Shown here one piece after another: positions 17,696 through 28,218 of a DNA stretch of 64,000 nt; position 1 is the first letter of the stretch; the number at the start of each line of letters is the position of its first letter. This DNA comes from Hyphomicrobiales bacterium (GTDB lineage: Bacteria > Pseudomonadota > Alphaproteobacteria > Rhizobiales > Beijerinckiaceae). The DNA lies in NCBI GenBank assembly GCA_027483945.1, contig JAIXTM010000012.1:1-64000 (forward strand). The letters run 5' to 3'. The translations under genes were made by a program, and so were the position numbers. The notes below the pieces were generated by a model. It saw only the letters and a list, made by a program, of their open reading frames with translations, did no database searches and had not been told where the DNA came from.

Positions 17696-18580
17696 ATGCG
17701 CAACCTCGACATCGCCGTCCTGCGGACCTTCGTGCTGACCGTCGATCGGGGCGGGCTCGGCCGTGCCGCCGAGGCGGTCGGCCGCTCGCAGCCCGCGGCG
17801 AGCCTGCAATTGCGGCGGCTGGAGGACGAGGTCGGCCGGCCGCTCCTGCGCCGGAAGGGCCGTCGGCTGGAACTGACCGAGGCGGGTGCCGCGCTCCTGC
17901 CCCTCGCCCGCCAGCTCATCGAGATGCATGACGGCATGGTGGCCGCCATCGCTCGGCCTTCGCTCAACGGACAGGTCCGGCTCGGCGTGGCGCAGGATCT
18001 CGCGGACAGCCTGCTGACAGCGACGCTCGCGCCGTTGACGCGCGCCCATCCGGCACTCGATCTGCTGGTGCGCACGGACAAGACGTCCGAGCTCTCCGCG
18101 GCCTTGGCGGCGGGTGAGCTCGATATCGCGCTGGTCTTCGACGACGGCGACGCGGAGGGTCCGGGCGAGGTGCTGGCCCGGCTGCCGATGCGCTGGATCG
18201 GCCGGCGGACGGACATGGCGCGCATCGCCGATCCGGTGAGACTCGTCGCGTTCGAAGGGAGCTGCGCCTTCAACCGGGCGGCGGAGGCGGCGCTGGCCGA
18301 GGCCGGCCGCCCGTGGCGGCGCGTCTTCACCAGCGCGAGCCTGTCCAGCCAGTGGTCGGCGATACGGGCCGGGCTTGGGATCGGCGTCCGCACGCCGCTT
18401 GGCCTGCCGGACGACCTCACGCCGCTGCCGGCCCGGCTCGCGCCGTGCCCGCTGCCCTCCGTCTCGGTCAGGCTGCTGCGGCGCCCGGGCGCGAGCCCGG
18501 CTGCGGACCATCTGGTTGGCCTGCTACGCCTGGAGATCGGGCGGCTGGCCGCGCAGACGGAGCTGCGCGATGCCGCCTGA
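17696..18580 (+). CDS. LysR family transcriptional regulator
   Basis: A 294-residue LysR regulator. The N-terminal winged helix-turn-helix covers about residues 1-62 (LRTFVLTVDRGGLGRAAEAV, GRSQPAASLQLRRLEDEVGR), followed by a linker helix and a periplasmic-binding-like effector domain (about 88-290). It is divergent from the DUF4865-dctQ-dctM operon across a 110-base region with a strong palindrome, so it is probably that operon's regulator, responding to the transported substrate or a derivative. Confidence 0.94.
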   Translation: MRNLDIAVLRTFVLTVDRGGLGRAAEAVGRSQPAASLQLRRLEDEVGRPLLRRKGRRLELTEAGAALLPLARQLIEMHDGMVAAIARPSLNGQVRLGVAQDLADSLLTATLAPLTRAHPALDLLVRTDKTSELSAALAAGELDIALVFDDGDAEGPGEVLARLPMRWIGRRTDMARIADPVRLVAFEGSCAFNRAAEAALAEAGRPWRRVFTSASLSSQWSAIRAGLGIGVRTPLGLPDDLTPLPARLAPCPLPSVSVRLLRRPGASPAADHLVGLLRLEIGRLAAQTELRDAA

Positions 18581-18633
18581 TGCTCGTCCTGCCAGTGCGG
18601 CGGCGCGGTCGGCCGCCCCGCCGTCTTGGCGGA

Positions 18634-19125
18634 TCAGGCCGCCTTGCGGTTGACCGCGGCCTCGGCGAGCTGGCTGAGCAGCTCGTCGGTCTTCTTCTCC
18701 TCGGCGAGGGTCTGCTCCAGGAGCTTGACGGCATCGTTCATGCCGAGCTGCTTCGCCCAGGTCCGCAGCGTGCCGTAGCGGGAGATCTCGTAATGCTCGA
18801 CGGCCTGCGCAGCGGCGAGCAGGCCGGCATCGAGGGCGTCGCTCTCTGCGAAGTCCTCCATAACCTCCTTGCTCTCGTCGATGATGCCGATGATCGCGTC
18901 GCAGGTCTTGCCCCGCGGCGCCTTGCCGACGATTTCGAAGACGCGGTCGAGACGCTCGATCTGCACCTCGGTCTCCTCCCGGTGGCGCTCGAAGGCGGCG
19001 CGCAGCTCCTCCGACTCGGCCTTCTTGGCCATGCGCGGCAGCGCGCGCAGGATCTGCTTCTCGGCGTAGTAGATGTCTTTCAGCGTTTCGACGAACAGGT
19101 CGTTCAGGGTCTTGTTGCCGGCCAT
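18634..19125 (-). CDS. DUF892 (YciE/YciF-like) ferritin-like stress protein
   Basis: A 163-residue four-helix protein of the YciE/YciF (DUF892) family. It has KTLNDLFVETLKDIYYAEKQ at the start, the helix with EETEVQIERLDRVFEIVGK, CDAIIGIIDES, AQAVEHYEISRYGTLRTWA and EQTLAEEKKTDELL. The Glu/His positions resemble a ferritin-like di-metal site. Members are induced by osmotic and general stress; their exact function is unknown. A good AAGGAG Shine-Dalgarno precedes the ATG, and an exact EcfG-type promoter lies at 19174-19198. Confidence 0.92.
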   Translation of the reverse strand: MAGNKTLNDLFVETLKDIYYAEKQILRALPRMAKKAESEELRAAFERHREETEVQIERLDRVFEIVGKAPRGKTCDAIIGIIDESKEVMEDFAESDALDAGLLAAAQAVEHYEISRYGTLRTWAKQLGMNDAVKLLEQTLAEEKKTDELLSQLAEAAVNRKAA

Positions 19126-19173
19126 GGCGCTCTCCTTGGGAAGGTTCTCGGGAACGGGTTCTCGCTGGCCACC

Positions 19174-19198
19174 AACGAAGCGCGTCTGCCCTTGTTCC
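19174..19198 (-). promoter_or_regulatory. EcfG (general stress sigma factor) promoter of the DUF892 gene
   Basis: On the minus strand the sequence reads GGAAC, then 16 bases, then CGTT (GTT at 19174-19176, GGAAC at 19194-19198). This is the exact consensus reported for alphaproteobacterial EcfG/RpoE2/SigT sigma factors. The -10 lies 49 bases before the ATG of a classical stress gene. Confidence 0.8.
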
Positions 19199-19203
19199 GG
19201 TGC

Positions 19204-20217
19204 CTATCGCGTCGCGTCGAGCACGATCTTTCCCAGATGCGCGCTGCTCTCCATCAGCTCGTGGGCGCGGCGGGCCTCCGACAGGGGGAAGACCGTGTCC
19301 ACGACCGGACGGACCGTCCGTGCCGCCAGCAGCGGCCAGACGCGTTCGCGCAGGGCGGCGGCGATGGCTGCCTTTTCCTGAACGCTGCGCGGACGGAGCG
19401 TCGAGCCTGTGAAGGTCAGCCGCTTCATCATGATCGGGCGCAGGTCGAGCTCGGCCTTGCTGCCCCTGAGAAACGCGATCTGGACGAGCCGGCCGCCAAT
19501 CGCCAGCAGGGCGAGATTGCGAGGAGTATAGTCGCCGCCGACCATGTCGAGGATGACGTCGACGCCGCGTCCACCATGGGCGGCCTTCACCGCCTCGACG
19601 AAATCCGTCTCGCGGTAATTGAAGGCGGCCGTTGCGCCGAGGCCGACGCAGAAATCGCACTTGTCCTTCGAGCCCGCCGTGGCGAAGACCGTGGCTCCGA
19701 AGGCGGCGGCGAGCTGGATCGCGGTGGACCCGATGCCGCTCGATCCGCCATGGACGAGGAAAGCCTCGCCGGACTTGAGGCCGCCGCGGGTGAAGACGTT
19801 GTCGTAGACGGTGAAGAAGGTCTCGGGCACGCCGGCGGCCTCGATCATCGACAGGCCGTCCGGCACAGGCAGGCACAGATCCTGGTCGGCGATGGCGTAT
19901 TCGGCGTAGCCGCCGCTGGCGACAAGAGCACAGATCCTGGTGCCGAGCAGGCCCGGCCGCGCACCGTCGCCGAGTTCCACGACCTCGCCGGCGATCTCCA
20001 GGCCCGGAATGTCCGTCGCGCCCGGCGGCGGCGGGTAGGCTCCGGCGCGTTGGAGGCAATCGGGGCGGTTGATGCCGGCGCCGTGGACCTTGACCAGCAC
20101 CTGGCCGGGGCCGGGCCGCGGTACGGGGGCCTTCTCGATGCGGATGACTTCGGGCCCGCCCGGCCGTTCGAACCGCACCTGCCGCATCGTGCGGTCCTGC
20201 GTGACGTCGCGCTCCAT
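19204..20217 (-). CDS. NAD(P)H quinone oxidoreductase, zinc-type alcohol dehydrogenase superfamily (PIG3-like)
   Basis: A 337-residue medium-chain dehydrogenase/reductase. It has GPGQVLVKVHGAGINRPDCLQRAG (about residues 40-65; the ligand cysteine position is followed by no structural zinc Cys cluster), the Rossmann NADPH site VHGGSSGIGSTAIQLAA (about 155) and the family region ILDMVGGDYTPRNLALLAIGGR. This matches the quinone oxidoreductase/PIG3 group, reducing quinones or enones with NADPH in the cytosol. Three ATGs are possible; 20217 has GGGAG upstream, and the next one (20187) would give 327 residues. Confidence 0.88.
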   Translation of the reverse strand: MERDVTQDRTMRQVRFERPGGPEVIRIEKAPVPRPGPGQVLVKVHGAGINRPDCLQRAGAYPPPPGATDIPGLEIAGEVVELGDGARPGLLGTRICALVASGGYAEYAIADQDLCLPVPDGLSMIEAAGVPETFFTVYDNVFTRGGLKSGEAFLVHGGSSGIGSTAIQLAAAFGATVFATAGSKDKCDFCVGLGATAAFNYRETDFVEAVKAAHGGRGVDVILDMVGGDYTPRNLALLAIGGRLVQIAFLRGSKAELDLRPIMMKRLTFTGSTLRPRSVQEKAAIAAALRERVWPLLAARTVRPVVDTVFPLSEARRAHELMESSAHLGKIVLDATR

Positions 20218-20384
20218 CCCGGCAAGCTCCCGTGTCATCCTCGAGGCCAAAGCCCGAAAGTGTGTCACCGAGGGGGGTCTGTCGAGCCGTGGAATCCGCG
20301 ATCCGATTCATCGGGAATTAGCGGTTGCCGGGTTCTGATCGGGCTATGCGCCCGGCAGAAGCGTCCGGGCCGTGGGGGATCAGA

Positions 20385-21482
20385 ATGGGCGTTCCGAAGC
20401 TGGACCCGCGTCCGGCCGTGCACGTGCTGGCCGACAGCGCGGCGAAGGAGCGGCTGCTGCGCTCGGCCCTGGAGCCGGCCTTCCGCATCCTGCCCGTGCC
20501 GCGCCACGGTCTGGAGCCGGGCGCCGGCGAGGGCCGGCTGGCCGTGATCGACGTCGACCTCCAGGACGTGAAGACGGTCATGCACGTCAAGGGCATGCTG
20601 CCGGTGCTGAAGAGCCTCGACCGATGCGTCTTCGTCGTCGACAGGCACATCAAGAAGGCGATGATCCAGGCCCATGCGCTGGGCGCCACCAACATCATGT
20701 TCAATCCCGTGCATGACCTGCGGCTCGTGGCGATGCTGCTGGGAGACGGGGAGGGCGCCGAGGACGGTTCCATGGAATCGCTCGGTTTGGAAGGACCCGT
20801 GGCCGAGGCGGCCAAGGCCGCATCGGCGGGACAGAAGACGTTGCTCGCCCTGTTCTCCGCCGTGACGGCCGGGTCGCCCGTGTCGCCCCAGGCCGTCGAG
20901 GAGGCGGGCCGTGCCATCGCCGACAACATTGCCGAGACGAGCCTCACCAACTGGCTCGACACGGTGCGCCAGCACCACGAGGGCACGTTCCAGCACTGCC
21001 TCCTGGTGACCGGCGTTGCGGTCGGCTTCGGGCAGCTTCTCGGTCTCGCCCGGCGCGACGTCCAGCGGCTGGCGACGGCGGGCATGTTCCATGATGTGGG
21101 CAAGGCCAGCATCCCGCTGGAAATCCTCGACAAGCCGGGCCGGCTCGACGAGGACGAACTCAAGGTGATGCGCAGCCATCCCGTCATCGGCTACGACGCC
21201 ATCGCCGGCACGCCGGGCGTGTCGGAGGAGGTGGCCGACGTGGTGCGCCACCACCACGAATTCCTGGACGGGTCCGGCTATCCCGACGCGCTGGAGGGGA
21301 CGTCCATTTCCGATCTGTGCCGGATCATGACGATCTCGGACATCTTCGCGGCCCTGATCGAGGATCGGAAACACAAGCCGCCCATGGCGCGCGCCGACGC
21401 CTACGAGATCATCCGCGGCATGACCGGCAAGCTGGAAGCCCCGCTCGTCGCCGCTTTCCGGGACGTGGCGCTCAAGGCCTGA
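20385..21482 (+). CDS. HD-GYP domain protein with degenerate receiver-like N-terminus
   Basis: A 365-residue probable cyclic-di-GMP phosphodiesterase. The C-terminal HD-GYP domain (about 185-355) has the metal-binding FHDVGKASIPLEILDKPG, MRSHPVIGYDAI, and HHHEFLDGSGYP, with the GYP triad intact. The N-terminal ~125 residues look like a worn receiver domain (VHVLADSAAKERLLRSALEP, RLAVIDVDLQDVK, GATNIMFNPVHDLRLVAMLL) and may sense a signal or bind a partner instead of being phosphorylated. The start at 20385 has GGGGGA 6 bases upstream. It is divergent from the quinone oxidoreductase. Confidence 0.88.
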   Translation: MGVPKLDPRPAVHVLADSAAKERLLRSALEPAFRILPVPRHGLEPGAGEGRLAVIDVDLQDVKTVMHVKGMLPVLKSLDRCVFVVDRHIKKAMIQAHALGATNIMFNPVHDLRLVAMLLGDGEGAEDGSMESLGLEGPVAEAAKAASAGQKTLLALFSAVTAGSPVSPQAVEEAGRAIADNIAETSLTNWLDTVRQHHEGTFQHCLLVTGVAVGFGQLLGLARRDVQRLATAGMFHDVGKASIPLEILDKPGRLDEDELKVMRSHPVIGYDAIAGTPGVSEEVADVVRHHHEFLDGSGYPDALEGTSISDLCRIMTISDIFAALIEDRKHKPPMARADAYEIIRGMTGKLEAPLVAAFRDVALKA

Positions 21483-21554
21483 CGCCGCCCGCCTGTGGAG
21501 AAGACGCCGCCGCAGGTCCGGCAGGACGTCCGCGCGTGGTAGATGCGTTGCCCG

Positions 21555-23051
21555 ATGACGACGCATATCGACATGGGGGCGCAGACCGACGGGCGTCCCG
21601 CCCGGCTCGACCTGGCCGAGCTCCTGGCGACGCGCCTCCTCGTCCAGGGTAATTCCGGCTCGGGCAAGTCGCATCTCCTGCGCCGGCTCCTGGAACAGAG
21701 CGCGCCCTTCGTGCAGCAGGTCGTCATCGATCCCGAGGGCGACTTCGTGACCCTCGCCGACGCGTTCGGCCATATCGTCATCGACGCGGACCGCAAGGAG
21801 GCCGACCTCCAGCGCATGGCGGCGCGTGTCCGGCGCCACCGCGTCTCGGTGATCCTGAACCTGGAATCGCTGGATGCCGAGGCGCAGATGCGCCGCGCCG
21901 CCGCCTTCCTCGGCGGGCTGTTCGAGGCCGAGCGGGAGCACTGGTATCCGGCCCTCGTCGTCGTCGACGAGGCGCAGCTCTTCGCGCCGGCGGCGGCCGG
22001 CGAGGTGTCGGACGATGCGCGGCGACTCTCGCTCGGCGCCATGACGAACCTGATGTGCCGGGGCCGCAAGCGCGGCCTGTCGGGCATCATCGCGACGCAA
22101 CGCCTCGCCAAGCTCGCCAAGAACGTAGCGGCGGAGGCTTCCAACTTCCTCATGGGGCGCACCTTCCTCGATATCGACATGGCGCGCGCCGCCGATCTCC
22201 TGGGCCTGGAGCGGCGGCAGGCCGAGATGTTCCGCGACCTGGAACGCGGCCATTTCATCGCGCTCGGGCCCGCGCTCGCCCGCCGGCCGCTGCAGATCCG
22301 CATCGGCGCGGTGACGACCGAGAGCCGGGGCGCCGGCCCCGCGCTCCTGCCGCTGCCGGAGCGGCAGGGCGATCCGCATGCGCTGATCGACATCCCGGAC
22401 GAGCCCGCCTTCGAGCGCCTGCGCCCGGCCGCGGCCGCGCCGCAGCGCCCCTCGGCGGAGGACGTGCTCGTCGACCTCTCGCGCTATCGTCCGCCGCAGC
22501 CGGTCGCGGCGCCCGCCCAGAGCCCGGAGGAGATCGGCGCGGCGATCGACGGCATCCTGAGCGACATCCTCACCGATCCGGACCAGACGCGGCGGGCCAT
22601 CGCCGTGCTCTACCAGGACTTTACGGTGCGATGCCGGATGCGCGGCGTGCCGGCTGACCGGCTCGGGCTCTCCGCCTTCCGCCGCCGCCTCGCCGCGGCG
22701 CGGGCGGGGATCGACGAGGCGCGCGCGGGCGATCCCGAATGGCAACGGGCGCTCGACGTCGCAGCCGGCGTGCCGGACGACCTGGAGGCGGTGTTCCTCA
22801 GGATCGCCCGCGCGGCGCTCAATGCCGAGGCCTGTCCGTCGGACGCCGATCTCGCGGCGATCTACGGAACGCAATCGGCCTCCCGCGCCCGGCGGCTGCT
22901 CGCCTGGCTGGAGGAACGCGAGATCGTCGTATGCCGCACCGACAGAGCGGGGCTACGCATCGTCGCGATCCCGGCGCTCGGCGCGGAGACGGCGCCCGGG
23001 CCCGCGGACGGCTCCGGCGCGATGCCGGCGGGCCTCGCCCGCTCTCCTTGA
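21555..23051 (+). CDS. HerA/DUF87-like ATP-binding protein
   Basis: A 498-residue P-loop ATPase of the DUF87/HerA-like group. It has Walker A VQGNSGSGKSHLLRRL (about residue 29), VIDPEGDFVTL, Walker B ALVVVDEAQLFAP (about 137), the sensor-like GLSGIIATQRLAKLAK and FLMGRTFLDIDMARAADLLG. The C-terminal half (about 270-498) is proline/alanine-rich then helical, including a small winged-helix-like end (SDADLAAIYGTQSASRARRL). HerA relatives translocate DNA with NurA, but no nuclease gene is adjacent. An alternative ATG lies 4 codons upstream. Confidence 0.82.
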   Translation: MTTHIDMGAQTDGRPARLDLAELLATRLLVQGNSGSGKSHLLRRLLEQSAPFVQQVVIDPEGDFVTLADAFGHIVIDADRKEADLQRMAARVRRHRVSVILNLESLDAEAQMRRAAAFLGGLFEAEREHWYPALVVVDEAQLFAPAAAGEVSDDARRLSLGAMTNLMCRGRKRGLSGIIATQRLAKLAKNVAAEASNFLMGRTFLDIDMARAADLLGLERRQAEMFRDLERGHFIALGPALARRPLQIRIGAVTTESRGAGPALLPLPERQGDPHALIDIPDEPAFERLRPAAAAPQRPSAEDVLVDLSRYRPPQPVAAPAQSPEEIGAAIDGILSDILTDPDQTRRAIAVLYQDFTVRCRMRGVPADRLGLSAFRRRLAAARAGIDEARAGDPEWQRALDVAAGVPDDLEAVFLRIARAALNAEACPSDADLAAIYGTQSASRARRLLAWLEEREIVVCRTDRAGLRIVAIPALGAETAPGPADGSGAMPAGLARSP

Positions 23052-23121
23052 TTTTTCCACATACGGGTAGGACAGAGGAGCGGCGTCCCGCGGCACGGGG
23101 CGGCGGACACGGAGTGACGTC

Positions 23122-24462
23122 ATGAAGATCGCGATGGTCGGATCGGGCTATGTGGGCCTGGTGTCTGGAGCCTGCTTCGCCGATTTCGGCCACGACGTGG
23201 TCTGCATCGACAAGGACGAGCGCAAGATCGCGGCGCTGAAGGCGGGCGAGATCCCGATCTTCGAGCCGGGGCTCGACGATCTCGTGGCCGTCAATGCCGA
23301 GGCGGGCCGCCTGTCCTTCACGACCGACCTCGCGGAAGGCATCCGGGGAGCGGATGCCGTGTTCATCGCGGTCGGCACGCCCTCGCGGCGCGGCGACGGC
23401 TTCGCTGACCTGTCCTATGTCTACGGCGCGGCGCGGGAGATCGCGGCGGCGCTGACCGGCTTCACCGTGATCGTCACCAAGTCCACCGTGCCGGTGGGCA
23501 CCGGCGACGAGGTGGAGCGGATCGTGCGCGAGACGAGGCCCGACGCCCGGTTCTCGGTCGTGTCCAACCCGGAATTCCTGCGCGAGGGCGCGGCGATCGA
23601 CGATTTCAAGCGGCCGGACCGCATCGTCATCGGTGCCGACGACGACCAGGGTTTCCGGGTCATCCACGATGTGTACCGGCCGCTCTCGCTCAACAGCCTG
23701 CCGGTCCTGCGCACCAGCCGCCGGACCGCGGAGCTGACCAAGTACGCCGCCAACGCGTTCCTGGCGGTGAAGATCACCTTCATCAACGAGATCGCCGACC
23801 TGTGCGAGCAGGTGGGCGCCAATGTCCAGGACGTCGCGCGCGGCATGGGGCTCGACAACCGGATCGGCTCGAAGTTCCTCCATGCCGGGCCCGGCTATGG
23901 CGGCTCGTGCTTCCCGAAGGACACGCTGGCACTGGTGAAGACCGCGCAGGATTACGGCGCGCCGGTGCGCATCGTGGAGACGGTGACCGCCGTCAACGAC
24001 CAGCGCAAGCGCGGCATGGCGCGCAAGGTCGTAGCGGCGTGCGGCGGCGCGGTGCGCGGCAAGACGATCGCGGTCCTCGGCCTCACCTTCAAGCCGAACA
24101 CCGACGACATGCGCGAGGCCCCCTCGCTCGCGATCATCGCGGCTTTGCAGGATGCCGGGGCGCAGGTCCGCGCCTACGATCCCGAAGGCATGGAGCAGGC
24201 CCGGCAGATGCTGAGCGACGTCGACTATGCGCGCGACGCCTATGATTGCGTGAGCGGAGCCGATGCCGCGGTGATCGTGACCGAATGGGATGCGTTCCGC
24301 GCGCTCAATCTCGACCGGGTCAAGGGCCTGATGAGCGCGCCCGTCCTGGTCGACCTGCGCAACGTCTACCGGCCGGACGACATGCGGGCGCGGGGCTTCA
24401 CCTATGTGGATGTCGGCCGCGGTACGCCCCCCGGTCCCGCCGCCGCCGACGCGGCCGCCTGA
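23122..24462 (+). CDS. ugd: UDP-glucose 6-dehydrogenase
   Basis: A 446-residue NAD-dependent enzyme oxidising UDP-glucose to UDP-glucuronate, a precursor for exopolysaccharide and lipopolysaccharide sugars. It has the NAD fold MKIAMVGSGYVGLVSGACFA, FIAVGTPS, the TKSTVPVGT segment, SNPEFLREG, and the catalytic-cysteine motif GPGYGGSCFPKDTLAL (about residue 255). LTFKPNTDDMREAPS follows. Its length is normal. The ATG has GGAG at about -10. No polysaccharide cluster is adjacent. Confidence 0.96.
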   Translation: MKIAMVGSGYVGLVSGACFADFGHDVVCIDKDERKIAALKAGEIPIFEPGLDDLVAVNAEAGRLSFTTDLAEGIRGADAVFIAVGTPSRRGDGFADLSYVYGAAREIAAALTGFTVIVTKSTVPVGTGDEVERIVRETRPDARFSVVSNPEFLREGAAIDDFKRPDRIVIGADDDQGFRVIHDVYRPLSLNSLPVLRTSRRTAELTKYAANAFLAVKITFINEIADLCEQVGANVQDVARGMGLDNRIGSKFLHAGPGYGGSCFPKDTLALVKTAQDYGAPVRIVETVTAVNDQRKRGMARKVVAACGGAVRGKTIAVLGLTFKPNTDDMREAPSLAIIAALQDAGAQVRAYDPEGMEQARQMLSDVDYARDAYDCVSGADAAVIVTEWDAFRALNLDRVKGLMSAPVLVDLRNVYRPDDMRARGFTYVDVGRGTPPGPAAADAAA

Positions 24463-24649
24463 CGCGTCCCAAGCCTTTCGCCTATCAGCCGATGTGATGA
24501 CGCTCCGGCCGCGGCCGGCCGCTTGATCGCGGCCGCCGATCTCTGGTTATGACCCGATGACAACGGGCTTTGCGGCGACGCGGGTGGACGCTCCGCGCCG
24601 TCCGGCCCTAGAGTCCGCGCCAAGACCGACGTGGGAGGGCTGCCAGCGC

Positions 24650-26185
24650 ATGCGCGACATCATCGACAAGCTCGAGGAACGGCGCGTCAATGCGCGGCGC
24701 GGCGGCGGAGAGCAGCGCATCGCCGCCCAGCACAAAAGGGGCAAGCTGACGGCGCGGGAGCGGATCGAGCTCTTGCTCGATGCCGGCTCCTTCGAGGAGT
24801 TCGACATGTTCGTGCAGCATCGCTGCACGGATTTCGGCATGGACAAGGGCGACAAAATCCCCGGCGACGGCGTCGTCACCGGCTGGGGCACGGTGAACGG
24901 CCGCACGGTCTTCGTCTTCTCCAAGGATTTCACGGTGTTCGGCGGGTCCTTGTCGGAAACCCACGCCCAGAAGATCACCAAGATCCAGGACATGGCGGTG
25001 AAGATGCGGGCGCCGATCGTCGGCATCTTCGATGCGGGCGGCGCGCGCATCCAGGAAGGTGTCGCCGCGCTCGGCGGCTATGGCGAGGTCTTCCGCCGCA
25101 ACGTCATCGCGTCCGGCGTGATCCCCCAGATCTCCGTCATCATGGGCCCCTGCGCCGGCGGCGACGTCTATTCGCCCGCGATGACCGACTTCATCTTCAT
25201 GGTCCGCGACACGTCCTACATGTTCGTGACGGGCCCCGACGTGGTGAAGACGGTTACAAACGAAACAGTTACAGCCGAAGACCTCGGCGGCGCGCGAGTC
25301 CACACGACGAAATCCTCGGTGGCGGACGGCGCCTACGAGAACGACGTCGAGGCGCTGCTCCAGATGCGCCGCCTCATCGACTTCCTGCCGGCCAACAATC
25401 TCGACGGCGTGCCGGAATGGCCGAGCTACGACGTGCCGAGCCGCGTGGACATGTCGCTGGACACGCTGATCCCCGACAATCCCAACAAGCCCTACGACAT
25501 CAAGGAACTGATCCTGAAGGTCGTGGACGAGGGCGACTTCTTCGAGATCCAGGCGACCTACGCCGCCAACATCGTCACCGGCTTCGCCCGGGTGGAAGGG
25601 CGCACGGTCGGCATCGTCGCCAACCAGCCGATGGTGCTGGCGGGCGTGCTGGACGCCGATGCCAGCCGCAAGGCGGCGCGGTTCGTGCGCTTCTGCGACG
25701 CGTTCGGCATCCCGATCGTCACCTTCGTGGACGTGCCCGGCTTCCTCCCCGGCACGGCCCAGGAATATGGCGGCCTCATCAAGCATGGCGCCAAGCTGCT
25801 CTTCGCCTATTCGGAGGCGACGGTGCCGCTGGTCACCATCATCACGCGCAAGGCCTTCGGCGGCGCCTATGACGTCATGGCGTCGAAGCATACGGGCGCC
25901 GACGTGAACTATGCCTGGCCGAGCGCGCAGATCGCGGTGATGGGCGCCAAGGGCGCCGTGGAGATCATCTTCCGCGCCGATCTCGGCGACCCGGACAAGA
26001 TCGCCGCGCGGACCAAGGAATACGAGGACCGCTTCATGTCGCCCTTTGTGGCGGCGGAGCGCGGCTATATCGACGATGTGATCATGCCCCACTCCACGCG
26101 CAAGCGGATCGCCCGCGCGCTCGCCATGCTGCGCCACAAGGAGGCCGAGCGCCCCTGGCGCAAGCACGACAACATTCCGCTCTAG
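24650..26185 (+). CDS. pccB: Propionyl-CoA carboxylase beta (carboxyltransferase) subunit
   Basis: A 511-residue carboxyltransferase that moves CO2 from carboxybiotin to propionyl-CoA, giving (S)-methylmalonyl-CoA. It has the acyl-CoA oxyanion-hole regions [21 protein letters not shown] (in two parts near residues 125-145) and [17 protein letters not shown], and the second-half region [19 protein letters not shown] and [20 protein letters not shown]. The ATG at 24650 ([20 protein letters not shown] upstream) gives the family length of about 510; an in-frame ATG 31 codons earlier adds unrelated residues. pccA follows after 10 bases. Confidence 0.96.
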   Translation: MRDIIDKLEERRVNARRGGGEQRIAAQHKRGKLTARERIELLLDAGSFEEFDMFVQHRCTDFGMDKGDKIPGDGVVTGWGTVNGRTVFVFSKDFTVFGGSLSETHAQKITKIQDMAVKMRAPIVGIFDAGGARIQEGVAALGGYGEVFRRNVIASGVIPQISVIMGPCAGGDVYSPAMTDFIFMVRDTSYMFVTGPDVVKTVTNETVTAEDLGGARVHTTKSSVADGAYENDVEALLQMRRLIDFLPANNLDGVPEWPSYDVPSRVDMSLDTLIPDNPNKPYDIKELILKVVDEGDFFEIQATYAANIVTGFARVEGRTVGIVANQPMVLAGVLDADASRKAARFVRFCDAFGIPIVTFVDVPGFLPGTAQEYGGLIKHGAKLLFAYSEATVPLVTIITRKAFGGAYDVMASKHTGADVNYAWPSAQIAVMGAKGAVEIIFRADLGDPDKIAARTKEYEDRFMSPFVAAERGYIDDVIMPHSTRKRIARALAMLRHKEAERPWRKHDNIPL

Positions 26186-26195
26186 GGGCGCGCCG

Positions 26196-28208
<2,013 letters not shown>

Positions 28209-28218
28209 GGTCAGCCCG

